Part shown: positions 1 through 7,345 of the stretch, one piece after another
How positions within the stretch are numbered: position 1 is the stretch's first letter
Layout: every line of letters begins with the position of its first letter
NCBI GenBank assembly: GCA_963846885.1
Contig: CAWJXS010000013.1
Span: 1-64,000, forward strand
DNA length: 64,000 bases
From: RPQJ01 sp963846885
Lineage (GTDB): Bacteria; Pseudomonadota; Gammaproteobacteria; Steroidobacterales; Steroidobacteraceae
Direction: 5' to 3'
Translations under genes and position numbers: made by a program
The notes under the pieces: model-generated
The model's input: only the letters and a program-made list of their open reading frames with translations
Database searches by the model: none
Told to the model about the DNA's origin: nothing

Positions 1-2
1 GC

Positions 3-29
3 TACATCGTGCGAGCGATGCCGGGCTAG
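3..29 (+). CDS. possible 3' tail of an upstream gene
   Basis: One frame entering the window reads YIVRAMPG and then a TAG stop. It could be the last codons of a gene lying upstream. Nothing else supports it and the piece is too short to identify. Confidence 0.2.
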   Translation, partial: YIVRAMPG

Positions 30-111
30 ATTCATACCGCAGGTTTCACGGACGAAATCGCAGCGGCACAACACGCGCCAACGACGTATTGGCGCATGAC
101 TGGGGGCGCGC

Positions 112-1392
112 ATGGGCGACGACACATCACGCCGGCCGTTGGCCTGGCTGGCTTTCGCGCTGATTGCCGTCGTCTCCTTCGGCAACTTCTATGTCTACGA
201 CTCGATCGGGCCGGTCGCGGACCTGCTGCAGCGCCAGCGGGATTTCAGCGATTCGCAGATCGGGATGCTCAACGCGATCTACAGCCTGCCGAACGTCGTG
301 CTGATCCTGCTGGGCGGCATCCTGGTCGACCGCTTCGGAGCTGCGCGCATGATGGTCGTGAGCACGGCAGTGTGCCTGCTCGGCGCGGCGCTGACCGCCG
401 TCGGGCCGCATTTCACGTCGATGGCTGCCGGCCGCCTGCTGTTCGGCATCGGCGCGGAGACGCAGAACATCTCGCTGACGGTCGCGATCATCGACTGGTT
501 CGCCGGCGGGCGCATCGCGTTTGCCATGGGACTCTCGCTGGCAATCGGCCGGTCCGGATCGTTTTCTGCAGACATGTCGCCGACCTGGTTTGCCGGTGCC
601 TACGCGGCAGGCTGGCAGCCCCCGCTGATGATCGCCGCGGTCGTCGCTGCCATCGGCATGACGGCAGCAGTCGCGTACCGGCTGCTCGACGCGAGGTACC
701 GCACGCCGACCCTCGACACGCGTGCGAGTCACCCGCGGTTCAAGCCCAGCGACGTGCTGCAGTTCGGGCGCGCGTACTGGTATCTGCTTGCGCTGTGCAT
801 GCTCTGGTACGCCGTAATCCTCGCTTTCCGCAGCACGTTCTCGATCAAGTACCTGCAACACGCACATGGCCTCGACCTCGCGGCGGCGGGCGCGATGAAC
901 AGCTACGTCTTTCTCGCCGCGATCTTCGCCACCCCGTTTTTCGGCTGGCTCTGCGACCGCACCGGCCGGTATGCGCCGCTGCTGGTTTTCGGTTCAGTGC
1001 TGTTGCCTGTCGCACTCGTGATCATGGCGTACACGTCGTGGAGCCTGTGGCTGGCGACAGCGATGATCGGCGTGAGCTATTCGCTGGTGCCCGCGGTCAT
1101 GTGGCCTTTGCTCAGCAAGCTGGTGCCGGCCGCAAGATTTGGCACGGCACTGGGACTGATGTGGGTGATCCAGAACGCGGGCATTGCAACCGCCAACCTG
1201 GTGGCTGGCTGGCTCAACGACCAGGCCGGTGCGAGCGCGCTCAACCCGGCCGGCTACGAGCCGATGATGCGATTCTTCGGCATCTCGAGTTCGCTGGGCG
1301 TTGTCTGCGCGGTCTTGCTCTGGCTCACAGCTGGCCGGAAACGGCATGAATTGGGTGATCGATGGCGCGCCCGACTGGATTCGAACCAGTGA
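112..1392 (+). CDS. MFS transporter
   Basis: Inner-membrane major facilitator superfamily permease of 426 residues, substrate unknown. About twelve hydrophobic segments are visible. The cytoplasmic loop 2-3 signature is at residues 68-80 (GGILVDRFGAARM), and its degenerate second-half counterpart (FFGWLCDRTGRYAP) starts the C-terminal half, as expected for the 6+6 fold. The last ten residues (RWRARLDSNQ) are read from the antisense strand of the convergent tRNA-Arg gene, and the TGA stop lies inside that tRNA. The family usually ends soon after TM12, so this tail is probably a read-through extension. No operon partner is visible. The family call is firm; the transported compound cannot be named. 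Confidence 0.88.
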   Translation: MGDDTSRRPLAWLAFALIAVVSFGNFYVYDSIGPVADLLQRQRDFSDSQIGMLNAIYSLPNVVLILLGGILVDRFGAARMMVVSTAVCLLGAALTAVGPHFTSMAAGRLLFGIGAETQNISLTVAIIDWFAGGRIAFAMGLSLAIGRSGSFSADMSPTWFAGAYAAGWQPPLMIAAVVAAIGMTAAVAYRLLDARYRTPTLDTRASHPRFKPSDVLQFGRAYWYLLALCMLWYAVILAFRSTFSIKYLQHAHGLDLAAAGAMNSYVFLAAIFATPFFGWLCDRTGRYAPLLVFGSVLLPVALVIMAYTSWSLWLATAMIGVSYSLVPAVMWPLLSKLVPAARFGTALGLMWVIQNAGIATANLVAGWLNDQAGASALNPAGYEPMMRFFGISSSLGVVCAVLLWLTAGRKRHELGDRWRARLDSNQ

Positions 1393-1439
1393 CCTTCGCC
1401 TTCGGAGGGCGACACTCTATCCAGCTGAGCTACGGGCGC
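1363..1439 (-). tRNA. tRNA-Arg(CCG)
   Basis: A 77-nt cloverleaf is visible. The 7-bp acceptor stem (GCGCCCG/CGGGCGC) is followed by discriminator G and an encoded CCA. The D arm carries TAGCTCAGCTGGATAGAG. The anticodon stem TCGCC/GGCGA closes the loop CTCCGAA, giving anticodon CCG (Arg). The T arm is ACTGG-TTCGAAT-CCAGT. It is transcribed toward the MFS gene and overlaps that gene's last codons. Confidence 0.97.
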
Positions 1440-1616
1440 GTGGCTGGCCCTGAAAAGGGGGCCGGAATCATAGCCCCGGGGGCTCCTTGAGTCCATTTGG
1501 GCGACCCTGGCCCGGCGGCCGGGCACCCCGTCCTTCCGACCGCGGCGGGGCGCGCTCCCGCCGGATCTCCACGCTATACTGCGCGACCCCGTCCATAGCC
1601 CGTCCGGAGTTCGACC

Positions 1617-2126
1617 GTGAGTGCTGAGCACGATCGCAAGTTTTTCGACACCTTCATGCTGATCCTCGGCATCCTCGCCGCCATCACCATCGGTCTGATG
1701 TTGCTCGCAGGCGTGATTTCCGACCGGACGGCGAAACAGTTCCGGACAGAAGATCCCCTCAGGCAGCAGGAAACCCTGGCGCGTATCGCCCCGGTGGTTA
1801 AGGTCGCGGTGGCCGGCCAGGACAACACGGCCCTGGCCGTTCCGGCCGCCGCCGCAACGACCGCAGCTGTCGACCTCCCGGGCGAAGAGGTCTACGTTCA
1901 GGTCTGCTCCGTATGTCACACCGCCGGTGTCGCCGGCGCGCCCAAGTCGGGCGACAAGGCCGCCTGGGCGCCACGCCTCGCGCAGGGTGCCGACACGCTC
2001 AACAAGCACGCGCTCGAAGGCTTCCAGGGCAAGGCCGGCTACATGCCGCCGAAAGGTGGCCGTACTGACCTGACTGACCAGTCGGTCATCAACGCCGTCG
2101 AGCACATGGTGAGCCTCGTCAAGTGA
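1617..2126 (+). CDS. cytochrome c5-type c-type cytochrome
   Basis: Periplasm-facing, membrane-anchored monoheme cytochrome c of 169 residues, probably an electron carrier to a terminal oxidase. An N-terminal hydrophobic segment (about residues 13-32) acts as anchor or uncleaved signal. The heme motif is C97-S-V-C100-H101, and a downstream MPPKGG segment supplies the likely axial methionine, the usual cytochrome c5 layout. An Ala/Thr-rich linker separates anchor and heme domain. The start is GTG at 1617. A TATACT sequence at about 1573-1578 is a plausible -10 box. The stop overlaps the next start (GTGA), so the two genes are probably co-transcribed. Confidence 0.88.
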   Translation: MSAEHDRKFFDTFMLILGILAAITIGLMLLAGVISDRTAKQFRTEDPLRQQETLARIAPVVKVAVAGQDNTALAVPAAAATTAAVDLPGEEVYVQVCSVCHTAGVAGAPKSGDKAAWAPRLAQGADTLNKHALEGFQGKAGYMPPKGGRTDLTDQSVINAVEHMVSLVK

Positions 2127-2695
2127 ACGCCGCGAGCCTGCGCCGCAGGGTGGGCGTCGGCTTCGTCGCTCTGCTCGCGGCCGCTTGCATTGCAGGGTGT
2201 GCATCGCCTCCGCCCAAGCCGGAGACGATGCGCGACCCCAGCGTGAACTTCACGAACTTCAAGACGTTTGGCTGGACCGATGGGGGCGCCACCGCCTCCA
2301 CGGACGCCCCGGTGCGACTGCTCGACACCAACATCCGTAACGCCATCACCGGCGTGATGCAGCGCAAGGGTTACGTGCCGGCGCCCGCCGGCACGACGCC
2401 GGACCTGCGCATCGCGTTCGAAACGATGAGCGCGGACAAGATCGAGAACAATCCCGTGCGGATCGGCATCGGCGTGGGCAGCTGGGGCGGCAACATGGGC
2501 GGGTCCGTCAACATGGGCAGCCCGAGCATCCGCAATTACAAGGAAGGCACGCTCGTCGTGCATGCCATCGACAACGCGCGCAACACCGAAGTCTGGCAGG
2601 GTCGCGTGTCGGGCAAGGTGACCAACGGCAGCCTCGAGGCCGCAGCCATCAACCAGGCGGTAGCTACCGCGATGGCGGATTTCCCGGTCCGCTAG
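2123..2695 (+). CDS. DUF4136 lipoprotein
   Basis: Predicted outer-membrane lipoprotein of 190 residues. A signal peptide ends in the lipobox IAGC, so the mature protein starts at that Cys. The following pattern (FTNFKTFGWTDGG near the N-terminus, then an ELRIAFE-like strand and a Gly/Asn-rich turn) fits the DUF4136 family, whose function is unknown. The GTG start overlaps the cytochrome c5 stop by four bases. The final segment (AAINQAVATAMADFPVR) matches the conserved C-terminal helix of the family. The link to the cytochrome is positional only. Confidence 0.8.
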   Translation: MNAASLRRRVGVGFVALLAAACIAGCASPPPKPETMRDPSVNFTNFKTFGWTDGGATASTDAPVRLLDTNIRNAITGVMQRKGYVPAPAGTTPDLRIAFETMSADKIENNPVRIGIGVGSWGGNMGGSVNMGSPSIRNYKEGTLVVHAIDNARNTEVWQGRVSGKVTNGSLEAAAINQAVATAMADFPVR

Positions 2696-2736
2696 CCGGG
2701 TTGCTGCTCGCGCAGGCGTTGCCGGGTGCAGGCGTG

Positions 2737-2802
2737 TCGATCCGGTGTGTCCTGTCGTGCTTGGAAAGGCAGACACGCGCACTACAGGACACGCCGGATC
2801 GA
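2737..2802. repeat. 24-bp imperfect inverted repeat (large hairpin)
   Basis: Arms 2737-2760 and 2779-2802 match as reverse complements at about 22 of 24 positions (TCGATCCGG at the outer ends, GTGTCCTGT inside) around an 18-nt loop. A second dyad (GCCGATTC at 2825-2832, GAATCGGC at 2845-2852) follows. Both lie between two convergent genes, so a bidirectional transcription-ending role is possible, but no T-run accompanies either stem. Confidence 0.75.
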
Positions 2803-2886
2803 ACGCTTGACCGCACGCGCCTGAGCCGATTCCCGCCAAGCCGCGAATCGGCACGGCGCAAACAACGTTAACACCGCGGGCGGTGT

Positions 2887-5196
2887 CTACCGGATGGACT
2901 GCCCGGGGTGATAGGTCTCGGTCGCGTGCTTTGCGATGTCGTCCGGGTAGAAGTGGATATCGCGCAAGGTTCCCCGCGCATAGCGCTCCGCCTGGTCGAA
3001 GAAATGCGGCGACGCCGGCGCTCCGCTTTGACCTCCCACCAGGATGGCCTTGGCCTTCACTTTCAGCCCGAATTCGACGGCGGCGACGAAGCTGTTGCCG
3101 CTCGTTCCATAGCGGCGCACGGTGCCTGGGTACGTAGCCGCTTCAAATGCGGCCAACGAGCCCCAGCGACCCGAGGTAAAACCCACCGCGGTCGAGGCGG
3201 CCGCGTCGTCGAAGCGCTGCACGATGTCGCCAGTCCTGCGCTGGAGGCGGTTGACCTCGCCCCACGGCGTCCGCCAATGGCCGAAGTCCTGCTGCAGCTT
3301 TTCGGTCGTTGTCAGTAGCGCCTGCAAGCGCTGCGCCGAGGTACTCGAGGAAGCCACCTGCTCGAACAGCGGCCAGGCGCGGCCCTTCGGATCGGCGCCC
3401 ACCACCCGCCAGAGTTCCTCGGCCCAGTAGATCGCTACGGTCGTCGCGACCGAATCCGCTGCCCAGCGCCGGTCCCATGCCCGCAGCAGCGCGATCGGCT
3501 CGGACAACGGTGCGCGCAACGCACTTGTGTCCGGCAGGCTTTGATACGCCTCGAAGAGCGGCGGTAACAGCACATCGAACGCCGGCAGATCGGGGTCGTA
3601 TGCGGCTGCAATGAGAGTGTCGAGCGTGAACTCATCGCGACCGGACAGCACCCGGACCGCGTGGATACCGCGCGCGTTCTCACCGAACTGGTCCATGTAC
3701 GCGGGATAGTCCGCGGGCTTGGGGCTGCTGGTTCCCGCCGCGGAATACGGCCAGTTATTGGTGTTCTGGATCCAACCCGTCGCAGGATCGATAACGTTCG
3801 GACCCTCGTCGACCCCGTGTACACCGTGCCACTCGGTCGCTGGGTTGGAGCCGTCAACCGGCCGCGTCCAGTCGAAGCCCGCATCCCGGCGCGGGACGAA
3901 GTTCGCGTGGAAGTAAGCAATTTTGCCGTCGGCGTCGGCGTAGACGGTGTTGTTCGAGGAGTTCGTGTGCAGGTTGAGCACCGACTTGAAGGCCGCCAGA
4001 TCGCGGGTCTTGGTCCGCAGGTACGACTGGATCAACGCGTTGACCGGATCCTGCATCAGGCGCACGGCAATCCACTTGCCCTGCTCCGCGCGCACGATCG
4101 GGCCGTGATGGGTCGCCAGCACCTTGAACTGACGTTCGCGCGTCTCTCCTGTCGGCGTGCGATACCGGAGCGTGACCGTGCGCGAGCGAACGGGCCGCTG
4201 TGTCCCCGCGTACAGGTACGTGGCGTCGCCGCTCTCGGTGCGAGCGATCGTCTCGGCGTACTCGTCGAGGAAATCGGCGCCGGTCGAGGTGTGCATCCAG
4301 CCGAGTCGCTCGTTGAAACCCTGGTAGATGAAGAACTGCCCCCAGGTCACGGCGCCATAGGCGTCGAGTCCGGCGTCGCTGCGAACGTGGGCCTCCGCGC
4401 GGAAATAGAACGAGGTGTGTGGATTGATCAGCAGCAGCGCGTGCTTCGACCGCGTGAGTGCACCCGACAGTGCAATGCCGTTGGAGCCGCCCTGCCCGTC
4501 GCCGGTCGCGGGCGCGCGCGCCGTCACCTCACCCTTGCCATAGAACCCCTCGAGGTCGCCGAGCGAGACGCGCTCGATGTCCCAGCCGATGCTGCCCTCC
4601 GAGAAGGCGAGCGTCATCCACGGCTCGAACCGTTGCAGCACCTTCGGTCGTACCTGCGGATGAGTGGCGAGGTAGTAGTTCAATCCATCGGCCCATGCGT
4701 CCATCAGGCTGCGCAGCCAGCCGGGGCTCGTGGCGTAGTGCGAGCGCAGCGTGTCTTCGTCGACCACGAGCCGCATGCGCAAGTCATGGAAAAGCCGTGC
4801 TTCGCCTTCGGTCTCGGCCGTGCGGCCAAGGGCGCTCAGGTAATTCATCTCGATGCGATTGAAGTCGTCTTCCGCCTGCGCATAGATCAAGCCAAAGACC
4901 GCGTCCGCATCGCTCCTGCCATGGATGTGCGGGATGCCCCATTCGTCGCGCGTGATGGTTACGCGCTCGGCCCGCTGCTGCCATGCGGCGAGCTCCGCCG
5001 CGCTGGGCATGGGTGACGCCGACGCATGGTGCGTGGTCGCGAGGCAGAGCAGCAGCACCGGAAGAAAGCTCACGCACGCGTGCCTTCCCCGCGCAAGGCG
5101 TCGCATCGTGACCCCGCAGTTCACGATGGACTGGGCGATCCACGCAGCGAGTGCCTGACGGCGTTTACGCGCGCTTGTGACGGACAGCGACGGCAA
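2887..5196 (-). CDS. penicillin acylase family protein (Ntn hydrolase)
   Basis: Exported N-terminal-nucleophile amidase of 769 residues, of the penicillin G acylase/acyl-homoserine-lactone acylase family. The precursor is expected to self-cleave into alpha and beta chains before the catalytic Ser in GGSNGIALSG (about residue 238). The alpha-chain signature DEWGIPHIHGRSDADAVFG sits near residue 80. Start choice is uncertain: TTG at 5196 has a good Shine-Dalgarno (AGAGGAG, spacing 7), while ATG at 5106 (MRRLARGRHACVSF) would place a normal signal peptide at the N-terminus. Family members cleave beta-lactams, acyl-homoserine lactones or other amides, and substrate cannot be read from sequence. 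Convergent with the DUF4136 gene; monocistronic. Confidence 0.88.
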   Translation of the reverse strand: MPSLSVTSARKRRQALAAWIAQSIVNCGVTMRRLARGRHACVSFLPVLLLCLATTHHASASPMPSAAELAAWQQRAERVTITRDEWGIPHIHGRSDADAVFGLIYAQAEDDFNRIEMNYLSALGRTAETEGEARLFHDLRMRLVVDEDTLRSHYATSPGWLRSLMDAWADGLNYYLATHPQVRPKVLQRFEPWMTLAFSEGSIGWDIERVSLGDLEGFYGKGEVTARAPATGDGQGGSNGIALSGALTRSKHALLLINPHTSFYFRAEAHVRSDAGLDAYGAVTWGQFFIYQGFNERLGWMHTSTGADFLDEYAETIARTESGDATYLYAGTQRPVRSRTVTLRYRTPTGETRERQFKVLATHHGPIVRAEQGKWIAVRLMQDPVNALIQSYLRTKTRDLAAFKSVLNLHTNSSNNTVYADADGKIAYFHANFVPRRDAGFDWTRPVDGSNPATEWHGVHGVDEGPNVIDPATGWIQNTNNWPYSAAGTSSPKPADYPAYMDQFGENARGIHAVRVLSGRDEFTLDTLIAAAYDPDLPAFDVLLPPLFEAYQSLPDTSALRAPLSEPIALLRAWDRRWAADSVATTVAIYWAEELWRVVGADPKGRAWPLFEQVASSSTSAQRLQALLTTTEKLQQDFGHWRTPWGEVNRLQRRTGDIVQRFDDAAASTAVGFTSGRWGSLAAFEAATYPGTVRRYGTSGNSFVAAVEFGLKVKAKAILVGGQSGAPASPHFFDQAERYARGTLRDIHFYPDDIAKHATETYHPGQSIR

Positions 5197-5200
5197 TCAT

Positions 5201-5884
5201 TCGCTCCTCTGTTCGGCCAAAGGTAGCAAGTTGGTCAGGGAATGACTAACGCACCGCGGGCTTGCGCCGTAAACGACGGGCGAGCATGCGTCGAAGGCAT
5301 ATTGTCGATACTAAACATGCATTGGACACACGCGGTCGATGCCTCAGTTTGCGCTCCCGGCGCAGCGGACCAATGGTCGGTTGTGCGCGCGAGGAAAGAC
5401 CCGGACCCAAGCGAATGGTTCATTTTGAGACAGACTGCTTTTACCTAAGTTAAAAACTTTGGAAAACTATGGATAGCCGGATAGAGCCGGGTCAGCCAGT
5501 ATTGGTTAAAGCCCGACGCCCGCGGCGCACCTCGCACTCCCCACCCCCGCGAGGTTCGCTGTACCGACGCGTCGGCGAAAGTCGGCCTCTAACCGGACCA
5601 CCAGCCAGCATGGAGCGATGATGAACAAGGAAAGAGGTCGAGCCGCGAATCGCGGGCTCATGGTTACGACGGGCTGGCAAAGACATTCCGGCCTCGACGA
5701 GCGCAATCGAAGCTACACGTTCGCCTGTCGCTTTTGTGCCGCGAGCGACGCGTCAGGGCTGGGACCCGAAGGAAATCTGGTTAGAGCGGATCCATCAACC
5801 GCGCAGTGACCGCGTGCGGAATCAGTCTTCAGCGAGCTTGGTCCGCAAATCCGATTAAGCGTCGAATTCTCCAAGGACAACACC
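5201..5884. other. gene-poor interval
   Basis: About 680 bases with no convincing gene on either strand. Short open frames here lack family resemblance and ribosome sites. An AT-rich patch near 5420-5475 stands out in otherwise GC-rich DNA and could be promoter sequence, but I cannot assign -35/-10 boxes. The segment ends at the DUF3597 remnant. Confidence 0.5.
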
Positions 5885-5961
5885 ATGAGCTTCTTCGGCA
5901 AGATCCTCTAAAAGCTCGACCTCAGGAAGGCCGAAGCCCAGGCCAGTGCCACAGATTGCCG
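5885..5961 (+). pseudogene. truncated DUF3597 gene remnant
   Basis: After an AAGGA ribosome site, ATG at 5885 opens MSFFGKIL and then hits TAA at 5909. Reading through the stop gives KLDLRKAEAQASA, so the whole looks like the N-terminus of DUF3597 proteins (of the MSFFGKILxKLGLxKAEAQA type). The resemblance ends where a heptamer array begins at about 5961. The family is usually over 100 residues, so only the first 25 or so codons remain. The stop plus the abrupt 3' end indicate a dead fragment. Confidence 0.55.
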
Positions 5962-5984
5962 TAGCCCCTAACCCCTAGCCCCTT
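5962..5984. repeat. heptamer-armed element, one arm only
   Basis: TAGCCCCTAACCCCTAGCCCC at 5962-5982 is the complement of the GGGGCTA/GGGGTTA heptamer array. Only the right-hand arm is present, with a weak trace of the core (TTGCCGTAG rather than TTCCGACTAG). It separates the DUF3597 remnant from the ntrX stop codon, which lies three bases away. Confidence 0.8.
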
Positions 5985-5986
5985 CC

Positions 5987-7345
5987 TCAATCATCCGCCT
6001 GCCGGAAATCCACGCCCAGCGACCGGAGCTTGCGATACAGGTGCGTGCGCTCCATGCCGACGCGCTTCGCCAGTTGCCCCACCTTGCCATTGCACAACTG
6101 CAGCTGCTGCGTGAGGTAGGCGCGCTCGAAGTGTTCGCGCGCTTCACGCAACGGCAGGGCCAGCAGGTCCTGCTTCACCAGCGGCTCGTCCACGGGTGCC
6201 TGTGAAGAAATCTCGCGCTCGATTTCCTCGAGGCGGATCTCTTCCGAGCCGCCCTGGATCAGCAGTCGCTGCACCAGGTTCTTGAGCTCGCGGATGTTGC
6301 CTGGCCAGGGGTAATTGCGCAGACGGTTCTGCGACGCAACGCCAAAGCGGCGGAACGGGAGACGCTCGTCATCGACCAGGCGGTCGACGTAATAGCGCAG
6401 CAACTCGGGCACGTCTTCGGCGTATTCGCGCAGTGGCGGGATGCGCAGCGTCAGCACGTTCAGGTTCGACAGCAGGTCGAGCCGGAACGGCACCGGCCCG
6501 CGGGTTTCGAATCCGGGCTGCGCCGAAGACAGGATGCGCACGTCGAAGCGCAGCGGCGTACGGCCGCCCTTCCGCTGCAGCGTGCCTGATTCCAGCACGG
6601 CCAGCAGCAGGCGCTGCGCGCTTTGCGGCAAGTCCTCGAGACCGTTGATGAACAGCACGCCGCCCTGCGCCTGCTCGAGCACGCCGGCGCTCACGCCCGC
6701 GGAGTTTTCCACGCCGAGCAGGACGTCTTCCGCGTTGCCGTCGGTGACCGCACCGGCCACCAGCAACACGAACGGCCCGGCGCTGCGCGCGCTCAGCGCA
6801 TGAATGTAACGCGCGAATGCCTCGCGTCCCGTGCCCGGCTCGCCGAGCACCAGCACCGGCGCCTCGTGCGGCGCGATCTGCTTCACTTTCTCGCGCAGGT
6901 CGCGCATCAGGCGGCTGCGGCCCACCGGCGCGATCAACGGCGGCACCAGCGTGCGCGTGACGCGCTGGCGGCGCTTGCCCTCCTCCAGCGCGCGCTCCAC
7001 GGTGCGCAGCAGCTTGGCGAGCGACAACGGCTTCTCGATGTAGTCGATCGCACCCAGCCGCGTGGCTTCGACGGCGGTCTCGACCGTACCGTGGCCCGAC
7101 ATCATGACGACAGGCGCCGTGAGTGATTGCGCCTGCTGCCACTCACGCAGCAGGCTGATGCCATCCGTGTCGGGCATCCAGATGTCGAGCAGGATGAGGT
7201 CTGGCGCATGCTGCGCGCAGGCCGCTCGTGCCTCCGCTGCATTGCCCGCGGTTTCGACGGCGTAGCCCTCCTCCGAGAGAATCTCCCGAACGAGTTCACG
7301 GATGTCGTTCTCGTCATCGACGACGAGAATCCGTGCGTTGGTCAT
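5987..7345 (-). CDS. ntrX: NtrX-type response regulator with degenerate AAA+ domain
   Basis: Cytoplasmic response regulator of 452 residues. The N-terminal receiver (ILVVDDENDIREL; phospho-acceptor Asp in LILLDIWMPDTDG, about residue 53) is intact. The central sigma-54-activator AAA+ domain is altered: Walker A reads GEPGTGRE (Arg for Lys), the GAFTGA loop is absent (segment VENSAGVSAGVLEQAQGG), and the Walker B acidic pair is replaced in GVLFINGLEDLP. The C-terminal Fis-type helix-turn-helix (KVGQLAKRVGMERTHLYRKL) looks functional. Family members normally drive sigma-54 open-complex formation; this one probably cannot and more likely acts as a DNA-binding regulator. Its ATG overlaps the ntrY stop by four bases. 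Confidence 0.88.
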   Translation of the reverse strand: MTNARILVVDDENDIRELVREILSEEGYAVETAGNAAEARAACAQHAPDLILLDIWMPDTDGISLLREWQQAQSLTAPVVMMSGHGTVETAVEATRLGAIDYIEKPLSLAKLLRTVERALEEGKRRQRVTRTLVPPLIAPVGRSRLMRDLREKVKQIAPHEAPVLVLGEPGTGREAFARYIHALSARSAGPFVLLVAGAVTDGNAEDVLLGVENSAGVSAGVLEQAQGGVLFINGLEDLPQSAQRLLLAVLESGTLQRKGGRTPLRFDVRILSSAQPGFETRGPVPFRLDLLSNLNVLTLRIPPLREYAEDVPELLRYYVDRLVDDERLPFRRFGVASQNRLRNYPWPGNIRELKNLVQRLLIQGGSEEIRLEEIEREISSQAPVDEPLVKQDLLALPLREAREHFERAYLTQQLQLCNGKVGQLAKRVGMERTHLYRKLRSLGVDFRQADD

